DNA of 64,000 nucleotides. It comes from a virus. Shown one piece after another: positions 48,136 through 57,369 of the stretch; the stretch's first letter is position 1, and each line of letters starts with the position of its first letter. Under the pieces are notes generated by a model that was not told the origin of the DNA, did no database searches, and was given only the letters and a program-made list of their open reading frames with translations. Made by a program: the position numbers and the translations under genes. The stretch is taken from the IMG/VR virus record IMGVR_UViG_3300032308_001355, positions 1 to 64,000 of that record; one strand, 5' to 3'.

Positions 48136-49475
48136 AGTAAACCCAGCTTGCTGTACATTCGGTCAATAATAAATTGAGGTTTTTTCTTTTCATAAATTAT
48201 AGAATCAAGGATTGGGGTGTCTGTTTGCCACATAGATGGAGAGTTAGACCTTCCATTAATGCTTGGCTTTGCTCTATTCTGCGGATTACCAAAACTTCCT
48301 GTATTAGAAACGCTATCGTACCTTACTTTTTTGTTTAAGATAGTTTTTGGTAAAACTTTGGTTTGTAACACGTTTGGGATAATAGTTCGTTTAGGTAAAT
48401 ATTCTGGAGATGTAACCGTTCTATTATCAATCCATTGACCCGAAGAGCCTAAAGAATCTGTTCCCACTACAAGAGTAGTTGTATACCTTTGTCGGTTCAA
48501 CTCTTCTTCAACAATAGTATGGTGAGCTTCTAAAATAATCCAATACCCTGTGTAAGGGTCTCCGATTCCATCTAAATACACTGGCATATCTGGGTGAAGG
48601 TTAGGGTTTCCTAAAACCTCTACTACACCACGATACGGGAAGTAGTTTCTATTTTCAGCTGCTTCCGCTTCAAATGTTGCTATTTGAATGTCTGGAGCAA
48701 CTACGTTTGTTTCAAAAATATCAAAAAACTCTGTTTGTTGTTTAACTCTAGTTTTTTTATTACGAATCTGTTGCGTAATAGAAACAGGTGTAGAATTAGT
48801 GATATCAATTCCATTTACAGCAATAGCCCCCTTTGTTGCATCCTCATAGGGCACAGACTCTCCAATAGTAGGGTTAAATGAATAAATAGTTGAGCCCTGT
48901 GGGTCTCCTGCTTGTCTAAGGGTAAATCTGTGGGCTTCTTCTCGTTTATTTGTATATTCATACATAACTGGTTCAAAGTAAAGTTCTGTATTTGTAGCAC
49001 GCAGGGTGTAACCATTTTGTTTAGCAAGCCTAACCATAAGCTCCCAGTCCGTGTGCCCAGCCTGAGCTATTTGAGGATAAACTCTTTGAGTAGGTACGGT
49101 ATAGCATGCAAAGTTGTACTTAAAAGCAATTTGTTTTACAACTTGGTCAGCGGTTGAGTTTAAATACACTTGCTGAGCTTGCTGTTTCATAGGAAAAGAA
49201 GCACCTATAATTGTAACTTCTGTAAAGTTTTTACCAGGGGTTCTGTCTAAGTTAATGTGGTGCACGTATCCATATATTTCTTTCTTTTCGTGCAGCCCGT
49301 TAACAATTAAACGTACAGGAGAGCCTGCTTTAACAACGTCATATTGAACACCCCAGTCTTTAAAATATAAACAAATAAGTTCATGCGCATAGCGTTTTTG
49401 ATAAATATTTGCTTTATATACAACCTGTGGTTGAATAGTTGTTTCTGGAAAGTCTACAGATATATAATTAAACAT
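48132..49475 (-). CDS. Baseplate hub protein, gpD/gp27-like
   Basis: 447 residues. VYLNSTADQVVKQIAFKYNF and WELMVRLAKQNGYTLRATNT motifs correspond to the VgrG/gpD/gp27 hub fold. Forms the hub ring at the end of the tail tube; the small OB-fold protein probably sits on it. Located between LysM-like and OB-fold genes. Confidence 0.85.
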   Translation of the reverse strand: MFNYISVDFPETTIQPQVVYKANIYQKRYAHELICLYFKDWGVQYDVVKAGSPVRLIVNGLHEKKEIYGYVHHINLDRTPGKNFTEVTIIGASFPMKQQAQQVYLNSTADQVVKQIAFKYNFACYTVPTQRVYPQIAQAGHTDWELMVRLAKQNGYTLRATNTELYFEPVMYEYTNKREEAHRFTLRQAGDPQGSTIYSFNPTIGESVPYEDATKGAIAVNGIDITNSTPVSITQQIRNKKTRVKQQTEFFDIFETNVVAPDIQIATFEAEAAENRNYFPYRGVVEVLGNPNLHPDMPVYLDGIGDPYTGYWIILEAHHTIVEEELNRQRYTTTLVVGTDSLGSSGQWIDNRTVTSPEYLPKRTIIPNVLQTKVLPKTILNKKVRYDSVSNTGSFGNPQNRAKPSINGRSNSPSMWQTDTPILDSIIYEKKKPQFIIDRMYSKLGLL

Positions 49476-49749
49476 TAGGTATCTTTAACACCGTTCCAGG
49501 GGTAATATTATTAATATTAGATATATTTGGATTATATTCTGGAATAATCCACCAATACTCTGGACGACTATAGTACTTAAAAGCAATTTCTTCTAATCGT
49601 TCGCCACTACGATATACGTGTTCCCAGTAGTTAGTTAATCCTAAATTAGAAAACTGATATAAAACGTATGGTTTTTCAGAACCATCACGTTTTGTTGTAA
49701 AGTAATCCACCGTAGAGTACTCATATCTAGAACCTTTATAAATAGACAT
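49468..49749 (-). CDS. LysM-like small tail protein (gp53/tail X-like)
   Basis: 93 residues. A C-terminal LysM domain is seen as ERLEEIAFKYYSRPEYWWII then ITPGTVLKIPN. Small LysM baseplate proteins link tube and hub in contractile tails. Overlaps the hub gene by eight bases. Confidence 0.8.
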   Translation of the reverse strand: MSIYKGSRYEYSTVDYFTTKRDGSEKPYVLYQFSNLGLTNYWEHVYRSGERLEEIAFKYYSRPEYWWIIPEYNPNISNINNITPGTVLKIPNV

Positions 49750-49750
49750 A

Positions 49751-50809
49751 TTAAACTCCTGACGTTAAACCAGAGCCAGAGAAGCACTGGATAGAAATTG
49801 ATACTTCAGTTCTAATAGGTACCATGTTTTCTGTAAATGCTGTGTGGTTAATTCCCATATTAGATACCCAACCAACGTAAGAAAGATTATTTAAAGTAGG
49901 ACCAAGCTGGATTCCTAAAAGGGTTGGCGCTAGGTACCCTATATTGGCTGTTTTTTTACCTAGCAAATTAGTCCATTGCAGTGAGCCGTTACCGCTACCA
50001 TTAATTGCTTTAAATAGATACTCTAAGTCGGCCATAGTGCCTTGCGCCATCAAAGCGGTTATTTGTTCAGGCATGCTTTGGCTAGTGTCAGCTCCTGGAT
50101 ACAAAGAATTATAATATGCAACAAATTTGCTATATTCGCTAATACTTGATGCTGCACGAATGCATGCAAAATCATTTGTTCTATCTATAACAATGTTAAG
50201 AGATACTGTTTCTTGACCAGGAAAAACACCAGCTACTACGCGCAAAGTGTCTGCGCTAGACGGTGTGATGTCCATATTTCTTGAAACGTTTGTGTTGATA
50301 GATGTAGGGTTCCACAGAAACTGAAAACCCCAGTTAGTATCAATTAAATTCAAAGCCGTGCTAGATGTTCCTGTATTGGTAGTTTGTGATGTAGATGCGG
50401 ATGTGCTACCAGTAATATTGTTTGCCCCAGCCCAGTACCATATACGACCACGACGTAACCCATGAAAAGAAGAATCTGAAGTTTGCCCTACTAAATCAGG
50501 GTCTACCGTCGCTGGTCTTAAAGGAAGACTCCAGTCATGTGGCGGCAAGTTAAACTTGTAACCAATGGGTTGAGTTGTTCCTATTTGATTTGCTGGTGAT
50601 GTACTAGAAGAAGGGACTTTTAAAGCATCCGCCAAAGTAGCATCTGATACGGATACCACACCTACGGCAGTGTTTGCCGTAGCATTTAAAACTTCAGTTG
50701 TATTTGTAGTTAGTGAAGCTAATCTAGTTGTAGCGGTTGTGCTGGAGGAGGCTACATTCACAGAAGAGTTGGTAGATACTAAATCATTTGTATTAGAAAG
50801 GGTTACCAT
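49751..50809 (-). CDS. Tail/baseplate protein near hub, 352 aa
   Basis: Ser/Thr-rich N-terminal 60 residues, then a globular domain with GFQFLWNPTSINTNVSRNMD and LSYVGWVSNMGINHTAFTENMVP. This FQWNP type is typical of proteins between LysM and tape-measure genes in contractile systems and probably serves as tube-baseplate connector. One-base overlap with the tape measure gene. Confidence 0.65.
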   Translation of the reverse strand: MVTLSNTNDLVSTNSSVNVASSSTTATTRLASLTTNTTEVLNATANTAVGVVSVSDATLADALKVPSSSTSPANQIGTTQPIGYKFNLPPHDWSLPLRPATVDPDLVGQTSDSSFHGLRRGRIWYWAGANNITGSTSASTSQTTNTGTSSTALNLIDTNWGFQFLWNPTSINTNVSRNMDITPSSADTLRVVAGVFPGQETVSLNIVIDRTNDFACIRAASSISEYSKFVAYYNSLYPGADTSQSMPEQITALMAQGTMADLEYLFKAINGSGNGSLQWTNLLGKKTANIGYLAPTLLGIQLGPTLNNLSYVGWVSNMGINHTAFTENMVPIRTEVSISIQCFSGSGLTSGV

Positions 50810-52599
50810 TATGACTCACTCACTTTCTTATTAGTTTCAATTTGAACAAGAACATTTTTAATTTCTGTAACTAAATCTTGCGTATTACCACTAGGCGCAT
50901 TGATTGTAAAGTTATAGGTAGTGGCGCCAGATGTTAATTTGTCATTTGAAACTATTGTTCCATTACTATTTGGAATAAATAACTCTGGTCCTACCTCTCC
51001 AACAATGTAAGGAGAGTTTGCTGACACGGGACCGCCACTAGCCATACCAGGCAACACACCCAACAAAGAGCTAAGGTTAAAGGCTTTAAATACCCCCTCT
51101 AATGCTGTAACTATTGCAGATGACGGGGTAGATATAAAATCAAGTGTTCCTTTTATAGCAGGCAATATATTTGCAGCGCCTGTTGCTAATAGAGCAGACG
51201 CTGGGTTTCCTCCAAAAGCAGTTAAAAGTGTATCTCCAAATGATTTTGCAAAACTAAGGGCTGTTGCAACCCCTACGTTTTCATAATATTTAGTAATTTG
51301 TGTGTTTGCCCCCATAAAACCTGCAGCAGACTCTCCTTGAGCTCCAACTAAAAACCCTTGACCAGCGGCAGCGGTTGAGGAGTAGGAAAGCATTGCTGAT
51401 GTAGTTCCTCCAAGCTCTGTTACACCACCTTTAATAGCACCAGCTCCGAGACTTCCTCCTTGAGCTTTGTAGATAAGACCATTTGCTACTAATTGTTTAA
51501 GCATAGGGTCATTTCCAAAGTACATATTAAGCATTGAGTCTAAAGAGTTACCTGGTTGTAAAGCTATTTGTACCTCATTTAGTGAAGGGGTTTTACCACC
51601 ACCATATGCTTGTGAATAATCTCTAGAAATCTTTTTCCACACCTGGTCAATAACCTCATCGGGTCCTTTAAGCTGTCCTGTGATTGGGTCACGTAATTGA
51701 ATACCAATGCCTCGTAACATATTTACGTTAGAAGCTTGTTGCATAGACCCAGTAGCACGAATAGCGCCTTCAACACCAATACCAGGCATTAAATTAGATA
51801 CGTTTGCCGCACTTTTTAAAAGTGAGTTTACGCTAGAACCTAATCCATAGCTTTGAGCGGCAATTTGCGCTCTCATAACATCCATCTGTGGATTGTCACC
51901 ACTTAGCATGGCCGCCTGAGCTACAGATTGTTGCGAGGCCTGTATATTACCAATTCCCGATTTACCACCACCTGTATAAAAAGAAGCCCTTTGCTGTAAT
52001 AGTTGTGATTCAAGAATATCTGAGGTAGATGGTGTTAAATTAGAAGCTGTGTTATATATTGCGTAACCAGCACCAATAGCCGTTCCGACTAAAGGAATAT
52101 TAGAAAGACCTAGGTACGAGCCAGAACCAGCTCCTCCAGCTCCGCTAGTACCACCAGAGCCTGTATTAAAGTTATTTCTACCCCCAGAGCCGCCACCAGA
52201 ACCTCCACCAAGGTTTCCGCCATATCCCGATACTCCAACTGAACCACGTTCTGGTTGATATAGGGTAGCAGCGCCTGTTTGAGAAGCATAAATACTTAAA
52301 TTAGTAGCACCCCTAGCTACAAGTGAACTAGAAGGACCAGAAGGACCAGAGGCTACTAGACCGCTACCCGTTTGAGTAAGGGAACTAACTGGAGGTGCAT
52401 TGAATACTGGGTTAGGTGCGACCAACATGTTAGATGCGCCCGCATTTTGGCCCCCAACAGAAGAAGTTTTAGATATACCAGAAGTTATTCTTTGAAAAGC
52501 GTTATCGGTAGTTTGACCCAATAAAGAAATGACTGATTTGAGCTCACTTATAATACTGCTACTACGTGACCCCATGTTCATTGATTCTCTACTTGCCAC
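50809..52599 (-). CDS. Tape measure protein
   Basis: 596 residues. Ser/Gly/Asn-rich N-terminal half with a GGGSGGGSGG linker (about 132-141), long helical middle, a hydrophobic segment and a C-terminal MASGGPVSANSPYIVGEVGPELFIP motif region that is the usual tape-measure end. At about 1.5 angstrom per residue the tail would be roughly 90 nm. Preceded by the chaperone-like genes and followed by the hub connector. Confidence 0.85.
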   Translation of the reverse strand: MASRESMNMGSRSSSIISELKSVISLLGQTTDNAFQRITSGISKTSSVGGQNAGASNMLVAPNPVFNAPPVSSLTQTGSGLVASGPSGPSSSLVARGATNLSIYASQTGAATLYQPERGSVGVSGYGGNLGGGSGGGSGGRNNFNTGSGGTSGAGGAGSGSYLGLSNIPLVGTAIGAGYAIYNTASNLTPSTSDILESQLLQQRASFYTGGGKSGIGNIQASQQSVAQAAMLSGDNPQMDVMRAQIAAQSYGLGSSVNSLLKSAANVSNLMPGIGVEGAIRATGSMQQASNVNMLRGIGIQLRDPITGQLKGPDEVIDQVWKKISRDYSQAYGGGKTPSLNEVQIALQPGNSLDSMLNMYFGNDPMLKQLVANGLIYKAQGGSLGAGAIKGGVTELGGTTSAMLSYSSTAAAGQGFLVGAQGESAAGFMGANTQITKYYENVGVATALSFAKSFGDTLLTAFGGNPASALLATGAANILPAIKGTLDFISTPSSAIVTALEGVFKAFNLSSLLGVLPGMASGGPVSANSPYIVGEVGPELFIPNSNGTIVSNDKLTSGATTYNFTINAPSGNTQDLVTEIKNVLVQIETNKKVSES

Positions 52600-52602
52600 T
52601 GG

Positions 52603-52755
52603 CTACCTCCTTGCTTTACGTTGACTTCGTTCAATCCAATTACTTCGTTCCCTAACCGATAGTCCTTTGATATCAGCTAATGTCCACCCAGTAAATATTC
52701 TTGTTAAAACCTCATACTGGTCTAAAAGGTTTTCGTAAGCTCCGTCTTCATAGGC
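52603..52755 (-). CDS. Tail assembly chaperone second frame (probable frameshift extension)
   Basis: Open frame directly upstream of the tape measure gene, in the +1 frame relative to the 264-residue gene. It encodes AYEDGAYENLLDQYEVLTRI and a WIERSQRKARR tail, a helical sequence typical of chaperone second parts. It has no good start (a GTG at 52800 lies inside the upstream gene), which is why translation by ribosomal frameshift at TTG-TTT-CGC (52754-52762) is proposed. Confidence 0.55.
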   Translation of the reverse strand, partial: AYEDGAYENLLDQYEVLTRIFTGWTLADIKGLSVRERSNWIERSQRKARR

Positions 52756-53542
52756 GAAACAAATCGAGAAGGCTAAGTGGAAGAGAAATATCTTCTCCAC
52801 ATGCCCTGCAAACCTTCTTCACCTCCCCAAGGCGTGGTCCTGGGTTACGAGAAATAATTTCCTCTACAATTTCTGTTCGGTCAGCCATTCCAAGAGATAA
52901 TGCTGTTTGAGCACCTATTGATGGGGCATTGTTTACAGATAAAATACAACCAGCTAGAAGCATTGTATTAATTTCAGAAGAAGTTTTATCTAAGTTGTCC
53001 ATGAGTTTTTTCTGAGTAATACCGTTAGGCAAAGATAATTTAATTACACCTTGCTTTGTGTTTACTTCCCAAACTCGGTCAGAGATTGGGTCATTAAGAA
53101 CTTTTACTGGAACATCTGTCTCAAGGTCAACATCTGTTGATTGTTCTTCAGAACAAAATGAACAACGAACTTTAAGTGGTACGGTTTTTCCAAAAGTAAC
53201 TTTACGGATACCTAAAAGGATTGCGTCACGGTCTCCCGCTAAAAGCGCGTCTAAGTCATCCTTAGTTACGTCTTTGTCTCCAATTTTTATTAAACCCCTT
53301 TGTAACAAGATGTTAAGAGATTTAGATGTTGAGCCTGCTTTAGAGATAGCCTCCTCGTCAGCCCCATTTAATTCTTTAACTTCAGCAGTTTTAACTAGCT
53401 CACCGTTTGGCATTATGTAACCAGCTGGTAACTGAACTGTTGACTCAGAAGGTGCCCGAGTGATTATAGTCTTCTCGGGCTCCTCCATCGCCTTTTGTGC
53501 GTACTGTGATACAAGTTCTGCATCTGTAATAATCTGTGTCAC
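52748..53542 (-). CDS. Tail assembly chaperone-like protein, first frame (264 aa)
   Basis: Contains two CxxC pairs (CSFC near 128-131 and CRAC near 245-248), helical C-terminal half and a IISRNPGPRLGEV stretch. Position right before the tape measure gene is where phages encode tail chaperones or T4 gp26/gp51-like baseplate hub assembly factors. Ends with LLDLFRL and a stop, while an overlapping frame continues. Likely made in two lengths. Confidence 0.7.
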   Translation of the reverse strand: MTQIITDAELVSQYAQKAMEEPEKTIITRAPSESTVQLPAGYIMPNGELVKTAEVKELNGADEEAISKAGSTSKSLNILLQRGLIKIGDKDVTKDDLDALLAGDRDAILLGIRKVTFGKTVPLKVRCSFCSEEQSTDVDLETDVPVKVLNDPISDRVWEVNTKQGVIKLSLPNGITQKKLMDNLDKTSSEINTMLLAGCILSVNNAPSIGAQTALSLGMADRTEIVEEIISRNPGPRLGEVKKVCRACGEDISLPLSLLDLFRL

Positions 53543-53564
53543 GACTTTTGCTCCTTTAGTTTAA

Positions 53565-54215
53565 TTAACGTAGTACGGTACGGCCTACTGCGCCGTAGTT
53601 GTTATCAGTAAAGAATACGGATAGCCCTTCATGAACAATGTTCAAAGATTCAAAAAGAATTGCCCCATCATTTGCGTTTAGGTCCGTATAGCTAAGTTGT
53701 GTAATCCAAGCGTTACGTACATCAAATCCTATACGTGGAATCATATTTGTTCCAGCGTTTGGGTGGTCCATAACCCATAGTTTGATGTTGCAACGGTAGC
53801 CCTTAGCGTTGGATGCACCAGCAGAGATACCATCACCAGATACCGCTGCAAATAGTCCACGCATCCATGTCATAGCTTGGTCATTTCCATATAGAACACC
53901 GCGTTGCATTGTGATAGGTGTGAACGTTGTCATACCTGGGATTTGGTGCACAGTGGTGTTGTAGCCTCCCTCACGGTATTGAATCGCTTGAGTAGTAATG
54001 TTTAATCCGCTAATGGATGTAAAACCACCAATAAATCCTGTAGAGAGGCTGTTAAGGCTAGCTTTAGTGCTAGCAGTTGATGTTATTTTTGAGCTAAATA
54101 CGGACTCGCCGTTTAAAGCTGGGTCGCTAAACTCTGCGATGAACCGAAACGAACGTAGCGGGTCAGTTGCGAGGGTAGAGAAACGATTGATTACGCTATC
54201 TGTTGTTGTTGGCAT
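53565..54215 (-). CDS. Tail tube protein (gp19-like)
   Basis: 216 residues. Opening SFRFIAEFSDP, central SGLNITTQAIQYREGGYN, HQIPGMTTFTPITMQRGVLYG (split) and LSYTDLNANDGAILFESLNI are gp19-type tube signatures. Forms the inner tube inside the sheath. Immediately downstream of the sheath gene. Confidence 0.9.
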   Translation of the reverse strand: MPTTTDSVINRFSTLATDPLRSFRFIAEFSDPALNGESVFSSKITSTASTKASLNSLSTGFIGGFTSISGLNITTQAIQYREGGYNTTVHQIPGMTTFTPITMQRGVLYGNDQAMTWMRGLFAAVSGDGISAGASNAKGYRCNIKLWVMDHPNAGTNMIPRIGFDVRNAWITQLSYTDLNANDGAILFESLNIVHEGLSVFFTDNNYGAVGRTVLR

Positions 54216-54231
54216 TTTTCTTTATGTCTCC

Positions 54232-55749
54232 TTACGCCACAGTAACGGTGGTTCCACCGTCAAACTGACCAATTTTGATTACAATAAATTCAGCAGGACG
54301 TTGTAGTGCAACACCAATTTCAATGTGGACTTCTCCATTATCAATAGTTGCTGGTGTATTAATCGTGTCATCTACCTTAACAAAGAATGCTTGTTGAGGA
54401 ATATTTCCACGAAGCCCGCCCTGTGCCCAGAAATTAGTCAAGAAACTAGACACAGTTGAATTAATACGGCGCCATAGTGCCGCATCGTTTGGCTCAAAGA
54501 CCGCAAATTGAGTTAGGTCAGAGAGTGCTTTTTGTAAGTAAATAAGTGTGCGACGTGTAGGAACATACTTATCTACATAAGCTGGGTTTAGTGTACGTGA
54601 ACCCATAACTACAATTCCAGAACCTGGAACAAATTTGATTGCGTTAACAGCAGCAGATGCGCTATTAAGATTATCTAATTCAGCGTTAGTTAGTGTAGTT
54701 ACTGACACAGCGTTTGCAATTCTAGCTTGCAATCCAGCAGGAGCTTTGAAAACTCCGCGGAAGTTATCTGTTGAAACAAATAAACCAGCTACAGCTCCAC
54801 CAGGTCCTACAAGCAAAGTAGTTCCTGTTGCAGCACCAACGCCTTTTGTAGGGTCTGAAATTAAAATGCGTGGATAATAAACAGCAGCATACCCAGTTGT
54901 TGTATAGCTAGCTGCAAGCGTTAACTGATTAGCAACGGTATCGTCTTTACCGTCTACAATTACAAATACATCTTTACGTGACGCGGCGTATGAGATTGCC
55001 GCGTTTACTGTTGTTGCGTCTGTAAATCCAGCTACGTTTAGAAGCAATGATGAATTAATTACATCAAATGAACTAAAATCTGTAACAGATGTAACAGCAG
55101 CTCCATTAGCGCCACTAGTTAAAGAACCTGAAGCAACAGCCACTACTGCTGGGTTTCTAGTAGCACCTGTCGATGCTGATGCGGCATCAGTTGCAATTAG
55201 GTAGCGTGAGCCAGCATTAATAACCGAAGGTGCGTATCGAGCATCAGTTGAGGTCATGCACAAGTCTGTAAACTTTTCAACAATGTATGGGGCTGTAATT
55301 CCACCAAAGTACACCGTTAAATCAAAGTAACCAGTTTTAGCTGAATTAGTAATTTCAAAAGAAATTCCATAATATGCTCCGCTGTTTACTGACCATGTGC
55401 CAGGGTTAATAGCGGTAAGGGTTAATGTGTCATCTGGTGAAACAGCACGGTCTTGAAGAGTACGTGCGGCCGAAGCTGCTCCAGTACCAACTACGCGCTT
55501 AACGTAAGTTTGGCTTCCACCATTTGCAAAAAACATATATACCGCAAGCGCTAAATTGTTGCTTGCTGTTGTGTTCCAAGACCCATACTTATTTACATAG
55601 TCGCTCCATGAAGTAACTAGAGTTGGGGCAAGGGGTCCACGGTCATTAGGTCCAACAAAAGCTCCAACTGTATTTGAGTTGAGTCCTGTTGTTGGTTGAG
55701 TAGGGTTTAACGTTTCTTCTACGTATACCCCAGGGCGGTCATATGCCAT
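54232..55749 (-). CDS. Tail sheath protein
   Basis: 505 residues; AAGGAGACTATCTA upstream of the ATG. N-terminal YDRPGVYVEET, a SWSDYVNKYG segment, ALAVYMFFANGGSQTYVKRV and C-terminal RRTLIYLQKALSDLTQFAVF motifs match phage tail sheath proteins. Contracts to drive the tube through the host envelope. The middle 200 residues are a variable surface-domain insertion. Confidence 0.95.
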   Translation of the reverse strand: MAYDRPGVYVEETLNPTQPTTGLNSNTVGAFVGPNDRGPLAPTLVTSWSDYVNKYGSWNTTASNNLALAVYMFFANGGSQTYVKRVVGTGAASAARTLQDRAVSPDDTLTLTAINPGTWSVNSGAYYGISFEITNSAKTGYFDLTVYFGGITAPYIVEKFTDLCMTSTDARYAPSVINAGSRYLIATDAASASTGATRNPAVVAVASGSLTSGANGAAVTSVTDFSSFDVINSSLLLNVAGFTDATTVNAAISYAASRKDVFVIVDGKDDTVANQLTLAASYTTTGYAAVYYPRILISDPTKGVGAATGTTLLVGPGGAVAGLFVSTDNFRGVFKAPAGLQARIANAVSVTTLTNAELDNLNSASAAVNAIKFVPGSGIVVMGSRTLNPAYVDKYVPTRRTLIYLQKALSDLTQFAVFEPNDAALWRRINSTVSSFLTNFWAQGGLRGNIPQQAFFVKVDDTINTPATIDNGEVHIEIGVALQRPAEFIVIKIGQFDGGTTVTVA

Positions 55750-55793
55750 TAGATAGTCTCCTTAGTTTTAATCATTAGTTCCATGTTTTAACT

Positions 55794-56411
55794 CTAGTAG
55801 TTTCCAGTTAGGGTGTACGAAATGGTGTCAATATTTACTGTTTGAACAGAAGGAATTAGTTCCGCAGCAACAGCTGGAGACATTTCGCTTACTATTCTAA
55901 CGGTAAGTGTGTTGCGCAAAAGACGTCGGTTACCCGTCTCGCCTTCAGTAGCATCACGTTTTACAAATCCATCAAGGAACATAGAACGATACGCAGTCTC
56001 TGTCCCTAATTGGTTAGGTACTGCTAGCTTTCCATATTTTGACGGAAACTTATTTAATAACTGATACATTATTGAGCGGTCATGCCGCGGGTGGCGAGAA
56101 TAAGATGTAATTTGATAAACGAGGTCGTACGCTACTGGAACCGTATATCCGTAATAAGAATCTGGTTCTGCGGCAATTGTCCCTTGAAAATCATTGTCAT
56201 ATTGAATGCCTGATGTTTGGCGATTATTAGCTGGAATAATATCAATTAAATCAATTGTAATAAATGGAAAAGCCTGGTCTCTAGCCTCTACGTCAGGGTA
56301 GCCAAACCATACTTTTACGGTCCGTGGGCTTTCTACGTTATCACTAACTGTAATACCTTGACAAAGAGTTTTAAGAGATAGGTCCTCCGCAATAATAAAT
56401 TGGTTTCCCAT
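55794..56411 (-). CDS. Neck/tail terminator-like protein, 205 aa
   Basis: Begins after a 44-base gap before the sheath gene. Strands such as RTVKVWFGYPDVEARDQAFP and YDLVYQITSYSRHPRHDRSI (both trimmed) resemble small tail-completion or tail-terminator proteins. Not a firm match. One-base overlap with the next upstream gene. Confidence 0.55.
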   Translation of the reverse strand: MGNQFIIAEDLSLKTLCQGITVSDNVESPRTVKVWFGYPDVEARDQAFPFITIDLIDIIPANNRQTSGIQYDNDFQGTIAAEPDSYYGYTVPVAYDLVYQITSYSRHPRHDRSIMYQLLNKFPSKYGKLAVPNQLGTETAYRSMFLDGFVKRDATEGETGNRRLLRNTLTVRIVSEMSPAVAAELIPSVQTVNIDTISYTLTGNY

Positions 56412-56746
56412 TAAATTACCCCCTCCGCATCTAATATTAAGTCAAGAGTGCGGGATACCAATACATCCCCTATGTAAGCCTCACTATTATAAACAAATGG
56501 GCGAATTACAGGATTAGGCAAACCATACGGTTTGCCGTACTCAAGGTCATCAATTTCTGAGGAGAGCTCGTCTGGATACTTTACTAAAAGGCTGCTTCCA
56601 TCAAATGTAACTATTAAAGACCCAACAATGCGCTCAGGCCATCCAGCAGCTCTTGCATGCTCTTGTAAATTATCTTGTAATATAGGTTGAAGGACCTGGG
56701 CTGCATCAGATGCAGCAAACTGTAGGTTACGGTCTTGTGAGTACAT
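56411..56746 (-). CDS. Neck-type protein, 111 aa
   Basis: ATG 56746 (MYSQDRN); the frame extended to 56782 would lie fully inside the upstream gene. Helical N-terminal half and strand-rich C-terminus, resembling small head-tail joining proteins by size and position. Overlaps the previous 52-residue gene by 20 bases. Confidence 0.5.
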   Translation of the reverse strand: MYSQDRNLQFAASDAAQVLQPILQDNLQEHARAAGWPERIVGSLIVTFDGSSLLVKYPDELSSEIDDLEYGKPYGLPNPVIRPFVYNSEAYIGDVLVSRTLDLILDAEGVI

Positions 56747-56885
56747 TACGTATCGCTTTATATAGGAGATATGCGGCCCCAAGTTCGTACACTGTGCGCA
56801 CGTTTGTTTGGTCGCTAGGGAAGTGTTTGGTCATTCCCTTTATAAGCCCCACCTCATCGGTAGGCTTAAGCACTTTGTCAGACAT
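56727..56885 (-). CDS. Hypothetical protein, 52 aa
   Basis: ATG 56885 to TAA 56727. A compact helical sequence with a LGAAYLLYKAIRNV hydrophobic helix that might associate with membrane or capsid parts. No family recognised. Retained because it fills the gap before the neck gene in the operon direction. Confidence 0.5.
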   Translation of the reverse strand: MSDKVLKPTDEVGLIKGMTKHFPSDQTNVRTVYELGAAYLLYKAIRNVLTRP

Positions 56886-56968
56886 GACAAACTCCTAAAT
56901 AAGCAATGTGAAGCGCAAGTGTACTACATTGTTCCCCGCATGAGAACTACTATAAGAGTAAAGCAAAA

Positions 56969-56986
56969 GAGCCCCTTTCGGGGCTC
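56969..56986 (-). terminator. Rho-independent terminator
   Basis: GAGCCCC-GAAA-GGGGCTC on the leftward transcript followed by TTTTGCTTT. Ends the transcript of the small basic-protein cluster. Confidence 0.9.
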
Positions 56987-56992
56987 AAATGC

Positions 56993-57226
56993 TTACTTCT
57001 TTTTGTCATCCTTATTGGACTTTTTAATCTTTTTAATAATCTTGGCATCAATCTTCTTATCTTCAGCCATTGTCTTAGGCTTTTTTTTAGCTCCGTGAGC
57101 TTTGTCAGCCTTTTCAAACTTAGCCTTTTCGTCCTTGTCAAAGCCCGCCTTCTTAAGCATTTTGGCGTCCTTCTTCTTGTCCTTGGCTTCTGTATATTTA
57201 CCTGAACTAAATCCCATAGCGGCCAT
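56993..57226 (-). CDS. Lys-rich basic protein, 77 aa
   Basis: About a third Lys, with alternating DKK and KK repeats, no hydrophobic core. Could bind nucleic acid or act as a capsid filler or scaffold. TAATG overlap with the next upstream gene. Unusual composition compared with its neighbours. Confidence 0.6.
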   Translation of the reverse strand: MAAMGFSSGKYTEAKDKKKDAKMLKKAGFDKDEKAKFEKADKAHGAKKKPKTMAEDKKIDAKIIKKIKKSNKDDKKK

Positions 57227-57369
57227 TACATTCCCTTCTTTCTTACCATAGAAGACTTGTTAGACTTTGCAGGAGCAGCTTTCTTGGCAGCAAACTTCTT
57301 GTTCGCTGCTTGTAGTGTTTTCATCCCGTGCTTGTCTTTTGGCTTCATACAGCCGCAGGTCGCGCACAT
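57226..57369 (-). CDS. Basic Cys-motif mini-protein, 47 aa
   Basis: Starts MCATCGCM, then an Ala/Lys-rich basic tail. Its N-terminal Cys triplet resembles that of the next upstream protein (MCKSCGCGC), so the two are probably related. TAATG overlaps on both sides. Confidence 0.55.
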   Translation of the reverse strand: MCATCGCMKPKDKHGMKTLQAANKKFAAKKAAPAKSNKSSMVRKKGM

